Notes: generated from the sequence alone by a model not told the origin. A stretch of DNA of 9,724 bases from Gemmatimonadales bacterium (GCA_041390145.1 JAWKQM010000025.1:1-9724), one strand, 5' to 3'; counted from the first letter of the stretch, positions 1 to 6,997 are shown. Numbers and translations: made by a program.

Positions 1-2214
1 GGTCTCCCCGCCGAGCCGCTCCCAGCACTCCTCCGAGAAGTGCGGCGCGAAGGGGGCCAGCATGACCACCATGTCCTTCACCAGATGGCGTTCAGAGCAG
101 TTTGTCTCCCGCATAGTGTTGAGCAACTCCATCAGCGCCGCGATGGCCGTATTGTAGCTCAGCGCCTCCATCGCCTCGCTCACCTTCTTGACCGTCTGGT
201 GCCGCTTCACAATCACCGACTGGTGCACCTCCTGCCCCGCGAGCGTCGCCTGCTCGCACTGCCCCACCAAGTCCCAGACCTTTTCCAGGAAGCGGCGCGG
301 CCCGCTGATGCCGGAGTCGCGGAAGTCGCCTCCCTCCTGGAAGGGGCCCAGGAACATCAGGTACATCCGAAAGGTGTCGGCCCCCCACTTGGCGATGTAC
401 TCGTCGGGGATGACGACGTTGCCCTTCGACTTGGACATCTTGGCGCCGTCCTTGACGATGAGCCCGTGGGCCCGGAACGTCTTGAACGGTTCCTCGAACT
501 GCACGTGCCCGAGTTCATGGAGCACCATGGCGATGAACCGCGAATAGAGCAGATGCAGCACCGCGTGCTCGTTGCCGCCGATATACATCGTGACCGGGCA
601 CCACTTGGCGGTACGTGCCGGGTCGAACGGCCGGTCGTCGAACTCGGTGCTGGGGTACCGCAGGTAGTACCACGCCGAATCGAGGAAGGTGTCGGAGACG
701 TCCGTCTCCCTCCGCGCCTGTTTTCCGCAGTCTGGACAGGGTACGAAGTACCATTCCTCGTGCCGCGCCAGCGGCGAGATGCCGGAGTCATCGGGGCGGA
801 AGTCGTCGATGGGAGGCAGCAGCACCGGCAGGTCCGCTTCCGGCACCGGCACCGGACCGCAGGCCGGGCAGTGGATGATCGGAATCGGCGGGCCCCAGTA
901 CCGCTGCCGGGAAATGCACCAGTCATAGAGGCGGAAGCGCACCATCTTCGTGCCGTGCCCTTCGCGCTCCAGCCAGGCGGTCATGTCGCGGAGCGCCGCG
1001 TCCGCCGGACGCCCCGTCCACGGTCCCGAGTGCACCAGTGCATACCCCGCCGTATCAGTCTCTGCCTCCGCCATCGGGGCGTCGGCGTCCTGGCCCTCGC
1101 GGGCAAGCACGCGAGTGATCGGCAGGTCGAACTTCTGCGCAAAGGCAAAGTCGCGTTCATCGTGTGCCGGCACCGCCATGATCGCGCCGGTCCCGTATTC
1201 CATCAGGACGTAATCGGCAATCCACACCGGGATCTTCCCGCCGGTGGCGGGATTAATGGCGTACGCGCCGGTGAAGACGCCCGTCTTGTCCTTGTCGCCC
1301 ACCTTGCGGGAAATCAGGTCGAGCGAGGCGACGTGCGCGCGATATGCCTCGACCAGCGCGCGCTGCGCGTCGGTCGTCAGCTGGGCGACGAGGGGATGCT
1401 CCGGGGCGAGCACCATGAAGGTGGCGCCGTACAGCGTGTCGGGCCGGGTAGTGTAGACCCGGATGGCGCCGCAGTCGCCGTCGACCGCAAAGTCGATCTC
1501 CGCCCCCTCCGAGCGGCCGAGCCAGTTGCGCTGCGCCTGCGTGGTGGTGTCGGACCAGTCCATCTTCGTGCGGTCGTCGAGGTTGGCGAGAAGCCGCTCG
1601 GCGTAGTCGGTGATGCGGAAATACCACTGCTGCAGCGCCCGCTGCTCGACCCGGGTGTCCGGGTGCCGTTCGCAGAAGCCGTTGATGACCTGCTCGTTGG
1701 CCAGCACCGTCTTGCACTCGGGGCACCAGTTGACCGCGCCGTGCTTCCGGTACGCCTTCCCCGACTTGTAGAGCTGGAGGAAGAGCCACTGGGTCCACTT
1801 GTAGTAGGCGGGATCAGTGGTGGACAGCACGTTCCGCCAGGCGAACATCCCGCCGACCCGCGTGAGCTGCCTGGTGAAGTTGGCGATGTTGCGCGGAATG
1901 AGCTCGGCCGGGTGAATTCCGAGCTTGATCGCGTAGTTCTCGGAGTGGATTCCGAAGGCGTCGAAGCCGATCGGCTCGAAGACGTCGAAGCCCTGCAGGC
2001 GCTTGAAGCGGCCGTAGGCGTCGCTGCCGGTGAAGGCAAACATGTTCCCGACGTGCAGCCCTTCGGCTGACGGATAGGGAAACATCATCAGGTTGTAGAA
2101 GGGCCGGGCGGCGCCGTCGAGGTCGGGCTCGTTGGTGTGGCGCTCGGCCCAGCGAGCCTGCCACTTGGCCTCAACGGCCTGCGGATCGTAGCGCTGCGGT
2201 TGCGGATCGGTCAT
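1..2214 (-). CDS. leuS: Leucyl-tRNA synthetase, C-terminal end cut by the window edge
   Basis: This cytoplasmic class Ia synthetase charges tRNA-Leu with leucine and edits mischarged products. The frame is open for 738 codons from ATG 2214 to base 1, so roughly 80-120 C-terminal residues of a usual 820-860 are outside. Reading my own translation, the nucleotide-binding HIGH-type motif is HVGN (residues 54-57, in FPYPSAEGLHVGN). A zinc-knuckle-like CPEC lies at 164-167. The CP1 editing domain has TTRPDTLYG at 255-263 and VPAHDERD with the conserved editing Asp at about 352. WCISRQRYWG follows near 432-441, then two more CxxC pairs (449-452 and 493-496). The class I KMSKS loop is exact at 592-596, and the anticodon-binding region has begun at the edge. 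The start sits 9 nt after a -10-like box, with no Shine-Dalgarno sequence. It diverges from the chemoreceptor gene. Identification is near certain. Confidence 0.97.
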   Translation of the reverse strand, partial: MTDPQPQRYDPQAVEAKWQARWAERHTNEPDLDGAARPFYNLMMFPYPSAEGLHVGNMFAFTGSDAYGRFKRLQGFDVFEPIGFDAFGIHSENYAIKLGIHPAELIPRNIANFTRQLTRVGGMFAWRNVLSTTDPAYYKWTQWLFLQLYKSGKAYRKHGAVNWCPECKTVLANEQVINGFCERHPDTRVEQRALQQWYFRITDYAERLLANLDDRTKMDWSDTTTQAQRNWLGRSEGAEIDFAVDGDCGAIRVYTTRPDTLYGATFMVLAPEHPLVAQLTTDAQRALVEAYRAHVASLDLISRKVGDKDKTGVFTGAYAINPATGGKIPVWIADYVLMEYGTGAIMAVPAHDERDFAFAQKFDLPITRVLAREGQDADAPMAEAETDTAGYALVHSGPWTGRPADAALRDMTAWLEREGHGTKMVRFRLYDWCISRQRYWGPPIPIIHCPACGPVPVPEADLPVLLPPIDDFRPDDSGISPLARHEEWYFVPCPDCGKQARRETDVSDTFLDSAWYYLRYPSTEFDDRPFDPARTAKWCPVTMYIGGNEHAVLHLLYSRFIAMVLHELGHVQFEEPFKTFRAHGLIVKDGAKMSKSKGNVVIPDEYIAKWGADTFRMYLMFLGPFQEGGDFRDSGISGPRRFLEKVWDLVGQCEQATLAGQEVHQSVIVKRHQTVKKVSEAMEALSYNTAIAALMELLNTMRETNCSERHLVKDMVVMLAPFAPHFSEECWERLGGET

Positions 2215-2223
2215 GATAGGGGG

Positions 2224-2252
2224 AATCTACCCGCCGCACGAGGGCGAGCCAA
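2224..2252 (-). promoter_or_regulatory. Candidate leuS promoter, giving a nearly leaderless mRNA
   Basis: On the minus strand, TTGGCT (2252-2247) and TAGATT (2229-2224) are separated by 17 bases. The -10-like box ends only 9 nt before the leuS ATG. Transcription would then begin about 2-4 nt from the start codon, which fits the lack of any GGAGG-like sequence in front of leuS. Each hexamer matches the sigma-70 consensus at 4 of 6 positions, so this is a prediction from pattern and position only. Confidence 0.4.
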
Positions 2253-2268
2253 GCGCCCTGCCGGCGCC

Positions 2269-2297
2269 TTGCTGCAGGGGGCCGGCAAGCCTAAGTT
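2269..2297 (+). promoter_or_regulatory. Candidate promoter of the chemoreceptor gene
   Basis: TTGCTG (2269-2274) is followed after 17 bases by TAAGTT (2292-2297), inside the only A/T-rich patch of this GC-rich gap. Expected transcription start is near 2304, leaving a leader of about 30 nt before ATG 2335. The match to sigma-70 consensus is weak (3 of 6 in each box). It does have the same TTG-N20-TAnnTT layout as the other candidates in the window. Confidence 0.3.
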
Positions 2298-2334
2298 TTC
2301 ATGCACTCCCCACTTACATCGCCAGCGGAGCCCC

Positions 2335-4029
2335 ATGGCCGGCGTCAGGAAAGACCTCACCCGATCCCTCTACCTGTACGGCACCGCCGTGCTGGTTCTC
2401 TTCGGCGCCCTTATGGCCGGGATCATGAACGGCAACGAGTCCCGGCACCTCCGCCGCAGCCTCGACGAGCGGCTGATTGGCCTGGCGGACCGGTCGGCGG
2501 CACTCCTCGAGCAGGCGCTGGAGTACCAGCCCGGTGCGATGGCGCGATTGGCCGCCCCCGGGGCCGCCTCGGCCGAGGCTGCGACCTCGATCAACCAACT
2601 TCTGTCAACGGCACGGACCGATGCCGACCTGGTGGAGATCGCCGTGCTCGGCGGCAACGGCGCCGTCCTCTGGAGCAGCCGCCCGGCCACGGCGACCGGC
2701 TCGCAGATCGGCGGGTTGGAGGCCGCGACCGGCCGAAGCGGACTCCAGCTGGTCGACCTCACCCTCAACGGCATCGCGACCCGGGCCGCTGTCCTCCCTG
2801 TGGCCGGTTCCAACTGGCGCGTGGTGACCAGCGCGCCCGAGGCCCAGCGGGTCGACCTGACCGGCAACCTGGTCCTGTTCAGCATCCTGATCTTCACGGT
2901 CGGCGGCATCATCACGCTGTGGCTGCTGGGTCGCTGGCTGGATCGGCGCATCCTGCGCCCGTTGCTCGTGGCGGAAGAAGTGGCCACGCAGGTGGCGCAG
3001 GGGAACCTCAGCGCCACGGTGACGGAAATCGACGCCGCGGGGGCCGAGGGAAACCGGCTGCTCCGGGCCATCGCTGCGATGGTCGGCGCACTGCAGACCC
3101 TGGTCGGCGCCATTCGCGGGGCCTCCAGCGAGGCGGCCGCGATGGCCGAAGAGATTTCGGCGGCAACGCAGGAGATGTCGGCCTCGACGCAGGAAGTGGC
3201 AGGGACGACCGCCGAACTGACGGACCGTGCCACCAAGCAGGCGGCCGTCGTCCGGCTGGCGGCCGACGATGCCGGCAAGATTCTCGGCATCGCCGAGGCC
3301 CTGGCGTCCGGCGCCACCCAGGCGGCGCAGCGGAACGCCGCGCTTGCGGCGCTGGCCCGCTCGCACCGGGAGCAGCTCGATCGCAGCACCACCGAACTGG
3401 CCAAGCTCACGGAGGAAGTCGAGCTCGGCGCGGAGGAGGCGGAGTTGCTGGCCACCTCGTCCGAGGAAATCGAAAAGTTCATCACCCAGACCAAGGCCAT
3501 CGCCAAGCAGACCCATATGCTGGCGCTCAACGCCGCGATCGAGGCGGCGCGGGCGGGAGGCGAGGGCCGCGGATTCAGCGTGGTGGCGGAGGAGGTACGA
3601 AAGCTGGCGGGCCAGGCGGCGCAGGCGGCCACCTCGACCAGCGAGACGGTGCAGAGCGTGCTGGCCCGGGTGCAGACCGCCCGGGAGCGACTGCTCCGGC
3701 TCGCCCAGGGGGGGATCGTGGCCCGCGACGCGGCGCAGGCGGCCGCCTTGGGGCTCCGCACCGTGGCGGAAGACGCCGATGCGAACGATCAGTGGACCCA
3801 GGCGATTTCCGCCTCGGCCGATGATGTCCGCATCCTGATTGACGGGATTGCCGGTCGCATGAAGGAAGTATCCGCCGGCACGGAAGAGTACGCCGCTGCT
3901 GCCCAGCAAATCGCGGCGGCCGCGCAGGAGCTCAACGCCTCGACCGAGGAGATCGCCTCCTCCGCCGGTCACCTGGCCGACGCCGCCGAGCGCCTGACCA
4001 ACGCCGTCGGCGGGTTTCGCGTGAGCTAG
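2335..4029 (+). CDS. Methyl-accepting chemotaxis protein, orphan transmembrane receptor
   Basis: This 564-residue inner-membrane chemoreceptor would control a CheA-CheW complex. Order of parts: TM1 about 11-31; a periplasmic sensor about 32-177, whose second half (98-165) reads like a small Cache/PAS-type sheet; TM2 about 178-201; HAMP about 203-265; then the cytoplasmic signalling coiled coil. The hairpin tip is clear (LALNAAIEAARAG from 396, then GRGFSVVAEEVRKLAG). Methylation-type pairs flank it on both sides (TQE and TQE at 278-287; TEE, AQE and TEE near the C-terminus). No CheR-binding pentapeptide ends the protein (GGFRVS). I chose ATG 2335 because GGAG lies at 2327-2330 and TM1 follows at once. 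The frame extends upstream to 2137 but would overlap leuS. The tip has H394 where Asn is usual, and Gly in place of the Glu of RAGE. No che genes are adjacent and the ligand is unknown. Confidence 0.93.
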   Translation: MAGVRKDLTRSLYLYGTAVLVLFGALMAGIMNGNESRHLRRSLDERLIGLADRSAALLEQALEYQPGAMARLAAPGAASAEAATSINQLLSTARTDADLVEIAVLGGNGAVLWSSRPATATGSQIGGLEAATGRSGLQLVDLTLNGIATRAAVLPVAGSNWRVVTSAPEAQRVDLTGNLVLFSILIFTVGGIITLWLLGRWLDRRILRPLLVAEEVATQVAQGNLSATVTEIDAAGAEGNRLLRAIAAMVGALQTLVGAIRGASSEAAAMAEEISAATQEMSASTQEVAGTTAELTDRATKQAAVVRLAADDAGKILGIAEALASGATQAAQRNAALAALARSHREQLDRSTTELAKLTEEVELGAEEAELLATSSEEIEKFITQTKAIAKQTHMLALNAAIEAARAGGEGRGFSVVAEEVRKLAGQAAQAATSTSETVQSVLARVQTARERLLRLAQGGIVARDAAQAAALGLRTVAEDADANDQWTQAISASADDVRILIDGIAGRMKEVSAGTEEYAAAAQQIAAAAQELNASTEEIASSAGHLADAAERLTNAVGGFRVS

Positions 4030-5132
4030 GCGCCCTCGGCAATCTCCGAGAGCGCCGACAGCAGGCCGGCAAAGTGTCCAGGCGTGAGGTCTCCCATATG
4101 GCCGATGCGGATCATCGCATCGGCCATTGCGTCGAGACCCGCGCCAATCGTCCAACCCCGCTCCAGCAGCTGGCCGGCGACCGCACGCCCGGTGGTGCCC
4201 TCGGGCACACGAAGCGCCGACACCGTCCACGCCCGGCGCCCCTCCGGTGCGAAAAAGCTGTAGGCCGGGTGCGCGGCCACCCACTCTTCCATCATCGTGA
4301 GCATCGAGCGGTGCCGCCGCCAGCGGGCCTCGATGCCGCCTTCAGCGTCGATTCGTTTCAGTTGGGCCTCCAGCGCCAGGTAGAGCGGAAGGGCCGGCGT
4401 CTGGGTCGGCTGGTTGATCTTGATGGCCTCGTCGTGCAGGACCAGGTCGAAGTACCATCCTGGCTGTGCCTGCTCGCAGGCACGCTCCATCATGGCCGGC
4501 GACGCCACGGCGAGGGAAATCCCGGGAGGCATCGCCAGCGCCTTCTGCGAACCGGTAAAGACGAAATCGAGCCCCCAGGCGTCGGTCTCGACCGGCGACC
4601 CACCAACCGAGGTGACCGCGTCCACCAGCAGGACCACGTCCTTCCGCCCGCGCACCACACCCGCCAAGTCCTCCAGCGGAACCAGCGTGCCAGTGGAGGT
4701 CTCACAATGGACCACGGCGACGGCGTCGACCTGGTGCTTGTCGAGGGCCGCCGCCAAATCGTCGGCCTCGAGGGCGCGGCCGAGCGGAACCGGCAGGCGG
4801 ACCACCTCCTTGCCGCACCGCTTGGCAATCCGGGCAAACCGATCGCCGAAGAAGCCTCCATCGACCACCAGCACCCGCTCGCGAACGCCGCCGGCCACCG
4901 CCGCCTCCATGAATCCGGTGGCGGAACTGGTGGCCATCAGCACCGGGCGTGTGGTGCGGAAGAGCCGCTGGAGCTGCGGCTCCATCCGCTGCAGCATCGC
5001 GACCATCTCCGGGCCCCGGTGGGCAAACATCGGGTGCACCATGGCCTGCAGGACATCGACATGGACGTCGGTGGGTCCGGGAAGGAAGAAGCGGCCGAAG
5101 GTGTAGTCTGAAGGCATGCCGTTCGCAGTCAT
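4026..5132 (-). CDS. Class V PLP aminotransferase, alanine/serine-glyoxylate (serine-pyruvate) type
   Basis: This 368-residue fold-type I PLP enzyme probably moves an amino group from alanine or serine to glyoxylate or another 2-oxo acid in the cytoplasm. Numbered from ATG 5132, visible marks are LPGPTDV (18-24), the FAHRGPE stretch (37-43), a PLP-phosphate loop TSSATGFMEAA (68-78), the PLP-nitrogen Asp in VDAVTS (171), the Schiff-base Lys in TGSQKAL (197), and the substrate-carboxylate Arg in RIGHMGD (342). Length is normal for the family. The start is ATG 5132, in a TGATG junction with the nicotinamidase stop, with GGGAG 5 nt upstream (5142-5138). A GTG at 5135 would be too close to that site. 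The gene is last in a three-gene operon and ends against the chemoreceptor gene. The family covers several substrates, including phosphonate and hydrogenase-associated paralogues, so specificity is not settled. Confidence 0.9.
   Translation of the reverse strand: MTANGMPSDYTFGRFFLPGPTDVHVDVLQAMVHPMFAHRGPEMVAMLQRMEPQLQRLFRTTRPVLMATSSATGFMEAAVAGGVRERVLVVDGGFFGDRFARIAKRCGKEVVRLPVPLGRALEADDLAAALDKHQVDAVAVVHCETSTGTLVPLEDLAGVVRGRKDVVLLVDAVTSVGGSPVETDAWGLDFVFTGSQKALAMPPGISLAVASPAMMERACEQAQPGWYFDLVLHDEAIKINQPTQTPALPLYLALEAQLKRIDAEGGIEARWRRHRSMLTMMEEWVAAHPAYSFFAPEGRRAWTVSALRVPEGTTGRAVAGQLLERGWTIGAGLDAMADAMIRIGHMGDLTPGHFAGLLSALSEIAEGA
4029..4056. terminator. GC-rich hairpin at the convergent gene junction, possible bidirectional terminator
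   Basis: GGCGCCCTCGG (4029-4039) can pair with CCGAGAGCGCC (4046-4056) around a 6-nt loop: 11 positions with one C-A mismatch. It begins on the last base of the chemoreceptor stop codon and lies inside the last codons of the aminotransferase. No T-run follows on either strand, so it is not a classical intrinsic terminator. It is nevertheless the only structure seen where both transcripts should end. Confidence 0.35.
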
Positions 5133-5806
5133 CACATCTCCCGATCGCGGGGCGTGCGGAACTGGTCGAGCACGCCGCCCCCTATAATCTCATCGCTGGT
5201 CACCATCTGAACACCGCGGTCCCGCCACTCGGCCAGCAGCCGTTCACCGGCCGCGGCGTCGATGGCGCGGACGGCGTCGGTGACGAGCAGCAGCCGCGTC
5301 GCGGGGCGCCGTTCGAGCAGGCCCTCCACGGCATAGCGATCGCAGACGTCGAGCGCCACACCGTAGAGCACGATCACGTCCGGCGCGAGGGCCTCGAGCA
5401 CCGGCTCGACATTCGCATTGGTGAAGACATCGAACCAGTGCTTGTGGAACAGGATGTCCCCATCGTGCGCCGCCACGTGACGCCCCACCTTGGCCGGGTC
5501 CATCGGATCCGGCTCGAACACCAGTGGATTGCGGAGTGGCGTCTCGGGCACCTTGTGCTGGCCGGGGGTGCCGCGCATGCAGTGCGGCGGAAAGGTCGTC
5601 TTGAAATCGGGCGTGTCACTCAGCTCGCGGTGACCGGGCACGTGGTCGTCCGCGCTGGCGACGATCCGAATACCCTGCTGGTGCGCGAAGTCGGTCAGGG
5701 CGCGCAGCGCCGGCCCGATCTCCTCGCTGCCGGGCACGTACAACAACCCGTCCGACCGCATGAAATCGTGCTGGGTATCGACGTCCCAGAAGAGGAGCCG
5801 GCTCAT
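5132..5806 (-). CDS. pncA: Nicotinamidase, isochorismatase-like cysteine hydrolase
   Basis: This 224-residue enzyme hydrolyses nicotinamide to nicotinate and ammonia, feeding the next enzyme of NAD salvage. The catalytic triad is visible: D10 in WDVDTQHDF, K122 in FHKHWFD, and nucleophile C155 in GVALDVCDRYA. The metal site fits the nicotinamidase pattern, with D53-x-H55-x3-H59 (SADDHVPGH) and the family signature FPPHCMRGTPGQ with H75. That metal site and signature separate nicotinamidases from other isochorismatase-like hydrolases. The length is normal. Its ATG overlaps the stop of the upstream phosphoribosyltransferase gene by 4 nt (ATGA at 5806-5803), and its own TGA overlaps the aminotransferase ATG by one base, so translation is probably coupled throughout. 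Neighbouring pncB makes the nicotinamidase call stronger than the sequence alone would. Confidence 0.93.
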   Translation of the reverse strand: MSRLLFWDVDTQHDFMRSDGLLYVPGSEEIGPALRALTDFAHQQGIRIVASADDHVPGHRELSDTPDFKTTFPPHCMRGTPGQHKVPETPLRNPLVFEPDPMDPAKVGRHVAAHDGDILFHKHWFDVFTNANVEPVLEALAPDVIVLYGVALDVCDRYAVEGLLERRPATRLLLVTDAVRAIDAAAGERLLAEWRDRGVQMVTSDEIIGGGVLDQFRTPRDREM

Positions 5807-6861
5807 TGGACCCGCTCGAGCCGGGGATTGGGCCGATACTCACGCCCCACCTTGGCGCACGGCTTTCCGTCAAGGAGCACGACGTCGGCCGTGAAATCGA
5901 AACGCCCCTGGAAGAGCGAGGAGCCCACACCGTAGGCGTCCACCGGGACGGCCTGACGGTGGAACTCGCGAATCTTGTCGGCGGTGAAGCCGCCCGACAC
6001 CACGATTTTCACGTCGCGAAAGCCCTCCGCGTCGAGCGCCCGGCGGACGTTCCAGACCAGCTGCGGGTTGACGCCAGTGGGCGGAAAGCGCCCCATCTGC
6101 GGCAGGACCGACTTGTCCACCAATTTTTCGCTGGTATCGATCCGGACGCCGAAGAGCTTGTCGCCAAGCGCGCGGGCCACCTCGAGCGAGGTCCGCACAC
6201 AGTCGTTCTCGAAGTCCACGAGCGTCACCACCTGCACCCCGGCGGGGGCGTGCTCCAGGAACTTCAGTGTCGCCCGCACGGTGTCACCCCCGTAGGCCGC
6301 GATCAGCGCATGCGGCACGGTGCCGATCCCTTCGCTCCCCCACCACGAGGCCTGCGCGTCGGTCGAGACGCCGATGGCGCCGGCAATGTGCGCGGCGTAC
6401 CCGTCGCCGGTCTGCACCAGCCAGTGATCGTGGCGGGCCGGGAAGAACATCACGGTCTGCGGGGCGGCGGCTTCCACTACCCGGCGGGTGTTGGTGCCGA
6501 CGCGGGTGCGGCGGGCGAGCACCCCGAGGTACAACGTCTCGAGGTGGGCAAAGGCGTCGTAGGGGCCTTCGATGAGCATGACGGTTTCCCACGCCTCGAC
6601 CTCGTCGCCGTCAAAGAGGGCGTGCACTTCGAGTTCAGGCCACTCCACGGCGCAGAGCTTGAGGATGGCAATCGCCTCGTCGACCCCTCCGAGGAGCGCC
6701 TGCTGCTTGCCGAAGACCTGCATCGTGACCCGCGGCCGGTAGGCGTCGGCGATGAGGACCTCGCGGGCCCGGACGAAGTACTTATCGGAGTAGTAGCCCG
6801 AGCGCATCTTCTCGACCGGGAGGTTGAAGATGTGCGGGTCGAGCCTGGGGCGACGGGCCAT
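5803..6861 (-). CDS. pncB: Nicotinate phosphoribosyltransferase, short form
   Basis: This enzyme joins nicotinate and PRPP to give nicotinate mononucleotide, the committed step of Preiss-Handler NAD salvage. The 352 residues show an N-terminal aromatic motif YYSDKYF (23-29) of the kind that cradles nicotinate, EGPYDAFAHLETLYLG (98-113), RTRVGTNTRR (118-127), the GTVPHALI segment (180-187) with H184 at the usual phosphorylated-His position, FGVRIDTSEKL (237-247), and phosphate-binding VSGGFTADKI and DAYGVGSSL (288-316). At 352 residues it is shorter than the usual 390-490, resembling compact archaeal or thermophile-type enzymes. ATG 6861 follows an AG-repeat (6881-6872) rather than a standard Shine-Dalgarno sequence. 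It is the first gene of the operon with pncA and the aminotransferase. Nicotinamide phosphoribosyltransferase is the main alternative, but it is longer and would not need pncA beside it. Confidence 0.93.
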   Translation of the reverse strand: MARRPRLDPHIFNLPVEKMRSGYYSDKYFVRAREVLIADAYRPRVTMQVFGKQQALLGGVDEAIAILKLCAVEWPELEVHALFDGDEVEAWETVMLIEGPYDAFAHLETLYLGVLARRTRVGTNTRRVVEAAAPQTVMFFPARHDHWLVQTGDGYAAHIAGAIGVSTDAQASWWGSEGIGTVPHALIAAYGGDTVRATLKFLEHAPAGVQVVTLVDFENDCVRTSLEVARALGDKLFGVRIDTSEKLVDKSVLPQMGRFPPTGVNPQLVWNVRRALDAEGFRDVKIVVSGGFTADKIREFHRQAVPVDAYGVGSSLFQGRFDFTADVVLLDGKPCAKVGREYRPNPRLERVQ

Positions 6862-6899
6862 GTGCTGGGGGCTCTCTCTCTAGGGGGAGACGACCCGGG

Positions 6900-6928
6900 A
6901 AGTTAGGAGGCGCGGGAGGGGGGGGCAA
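6900..6928 (-). promoter_or_regulatory. Candidate promoter of the pncB-pncA-aminotransferase operon
   Basis: On the minus strand, TTGCCC (6928-6923) and TAACTT (6905-6900) are 17 bases apart, giving a leader of about 32 nt before ATG 6861. The spacer includes most of a run of C residues (G8 on the plus strand, 6918-6925). The -35 box lies one base from the plus-strand TTGACA of the opposite promoter, so the two could compete for polymerase. The hexamers match the sigma-70 consensus only partly. Confidence 0.35.
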
Positions 6929-6929
6929 G

Positions 6930-6958
6930 TTGACAGGGGCCCCGGCGGCGTCTAACTC
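6930..6958 (+). promoter_or_regulatory. Candidate promoter of the glycosylasparaginase gene run
   Basis: A perfect TTGACA at 6930-6935 is followed after 17 bases by TAACTC (6953-6958), within the tandem TCTAAC TCTAAC (6951-6962). A -10 box could also be read as the first TCTAAC with a 15-base spacer. The spacer contains the palindrome GGGGCCCC. Transcription start would be near 6965, about 33 nt before GTG 6998. The exact -35 in such GC-rich DNA is the main support. Confidence 0.45.
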
Positions 6959-6987
6959 TAACGGTCAAGCCCCCTTGCACGTCACCC

Positions 6988-6992
6988 AGGAG
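6988..6992 (+). promoter_or_regulatory. Ribosome binding site deciding a GTG start
   Basis: AGGAG lies 5 nt before GTG 6998. It fixes that non-ATG codon as the start, which places the twin-arginine motif at residues 6-10, where a Tat signal should begin. Confidence 0.7.
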
Positions 6993-6997
6993 ACCCA

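Noticed and set aside
40..2070. A 676-codon open frame on the plus strand across leuS
   Set aside because: It is antisense to a clear leucyl-tRNA synthetase frame with exact class I motifs. Its Arg/His/Val-rich composition is typical of GC-rich shadow frames, and it has no recognisable domain.
2137..2334. Upstream extension of the chemoreceptor frame to 2137
   Set aside because: It would overlap the start of leuS by 78 bases, adds no membrane or sensor feature, and leaves the GGAG at 2327-2330 before ATG 2335 unexplained.
2301..3824. A plus-strand 507-codon frame starting at ATG 2301
   Set aside because: It is out of frame with the chemoreceptor, rich in Gly, Arg and Pro, and has no coherent domain.
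2605..4284. A 559-codon minus-strand open frame across the chemoreceptor gene, with a second of 463 codons at 2370-3761
   Set aside because: Both lie opposite a clear MCP signalling domain, show Gly/Arg or Ser/Ala low-complexity composition, and have no family motif.
6872..6881. A CT/AG dinucleotide repeat upstream of pncB, considered as a slippage switch
   Set aside because: Only five units lie outside the coding sequence. It more simply serves as a purine-rich ribosome-contact region on the minus strand.
5806..6906. A 366-codon plus-strand frame covering pncB
   Set aside because: It is antisense to a well-supported nicotinate phosphoribosyltransferase; its His, Gly and Val richness is the mirror of that gene's codons.
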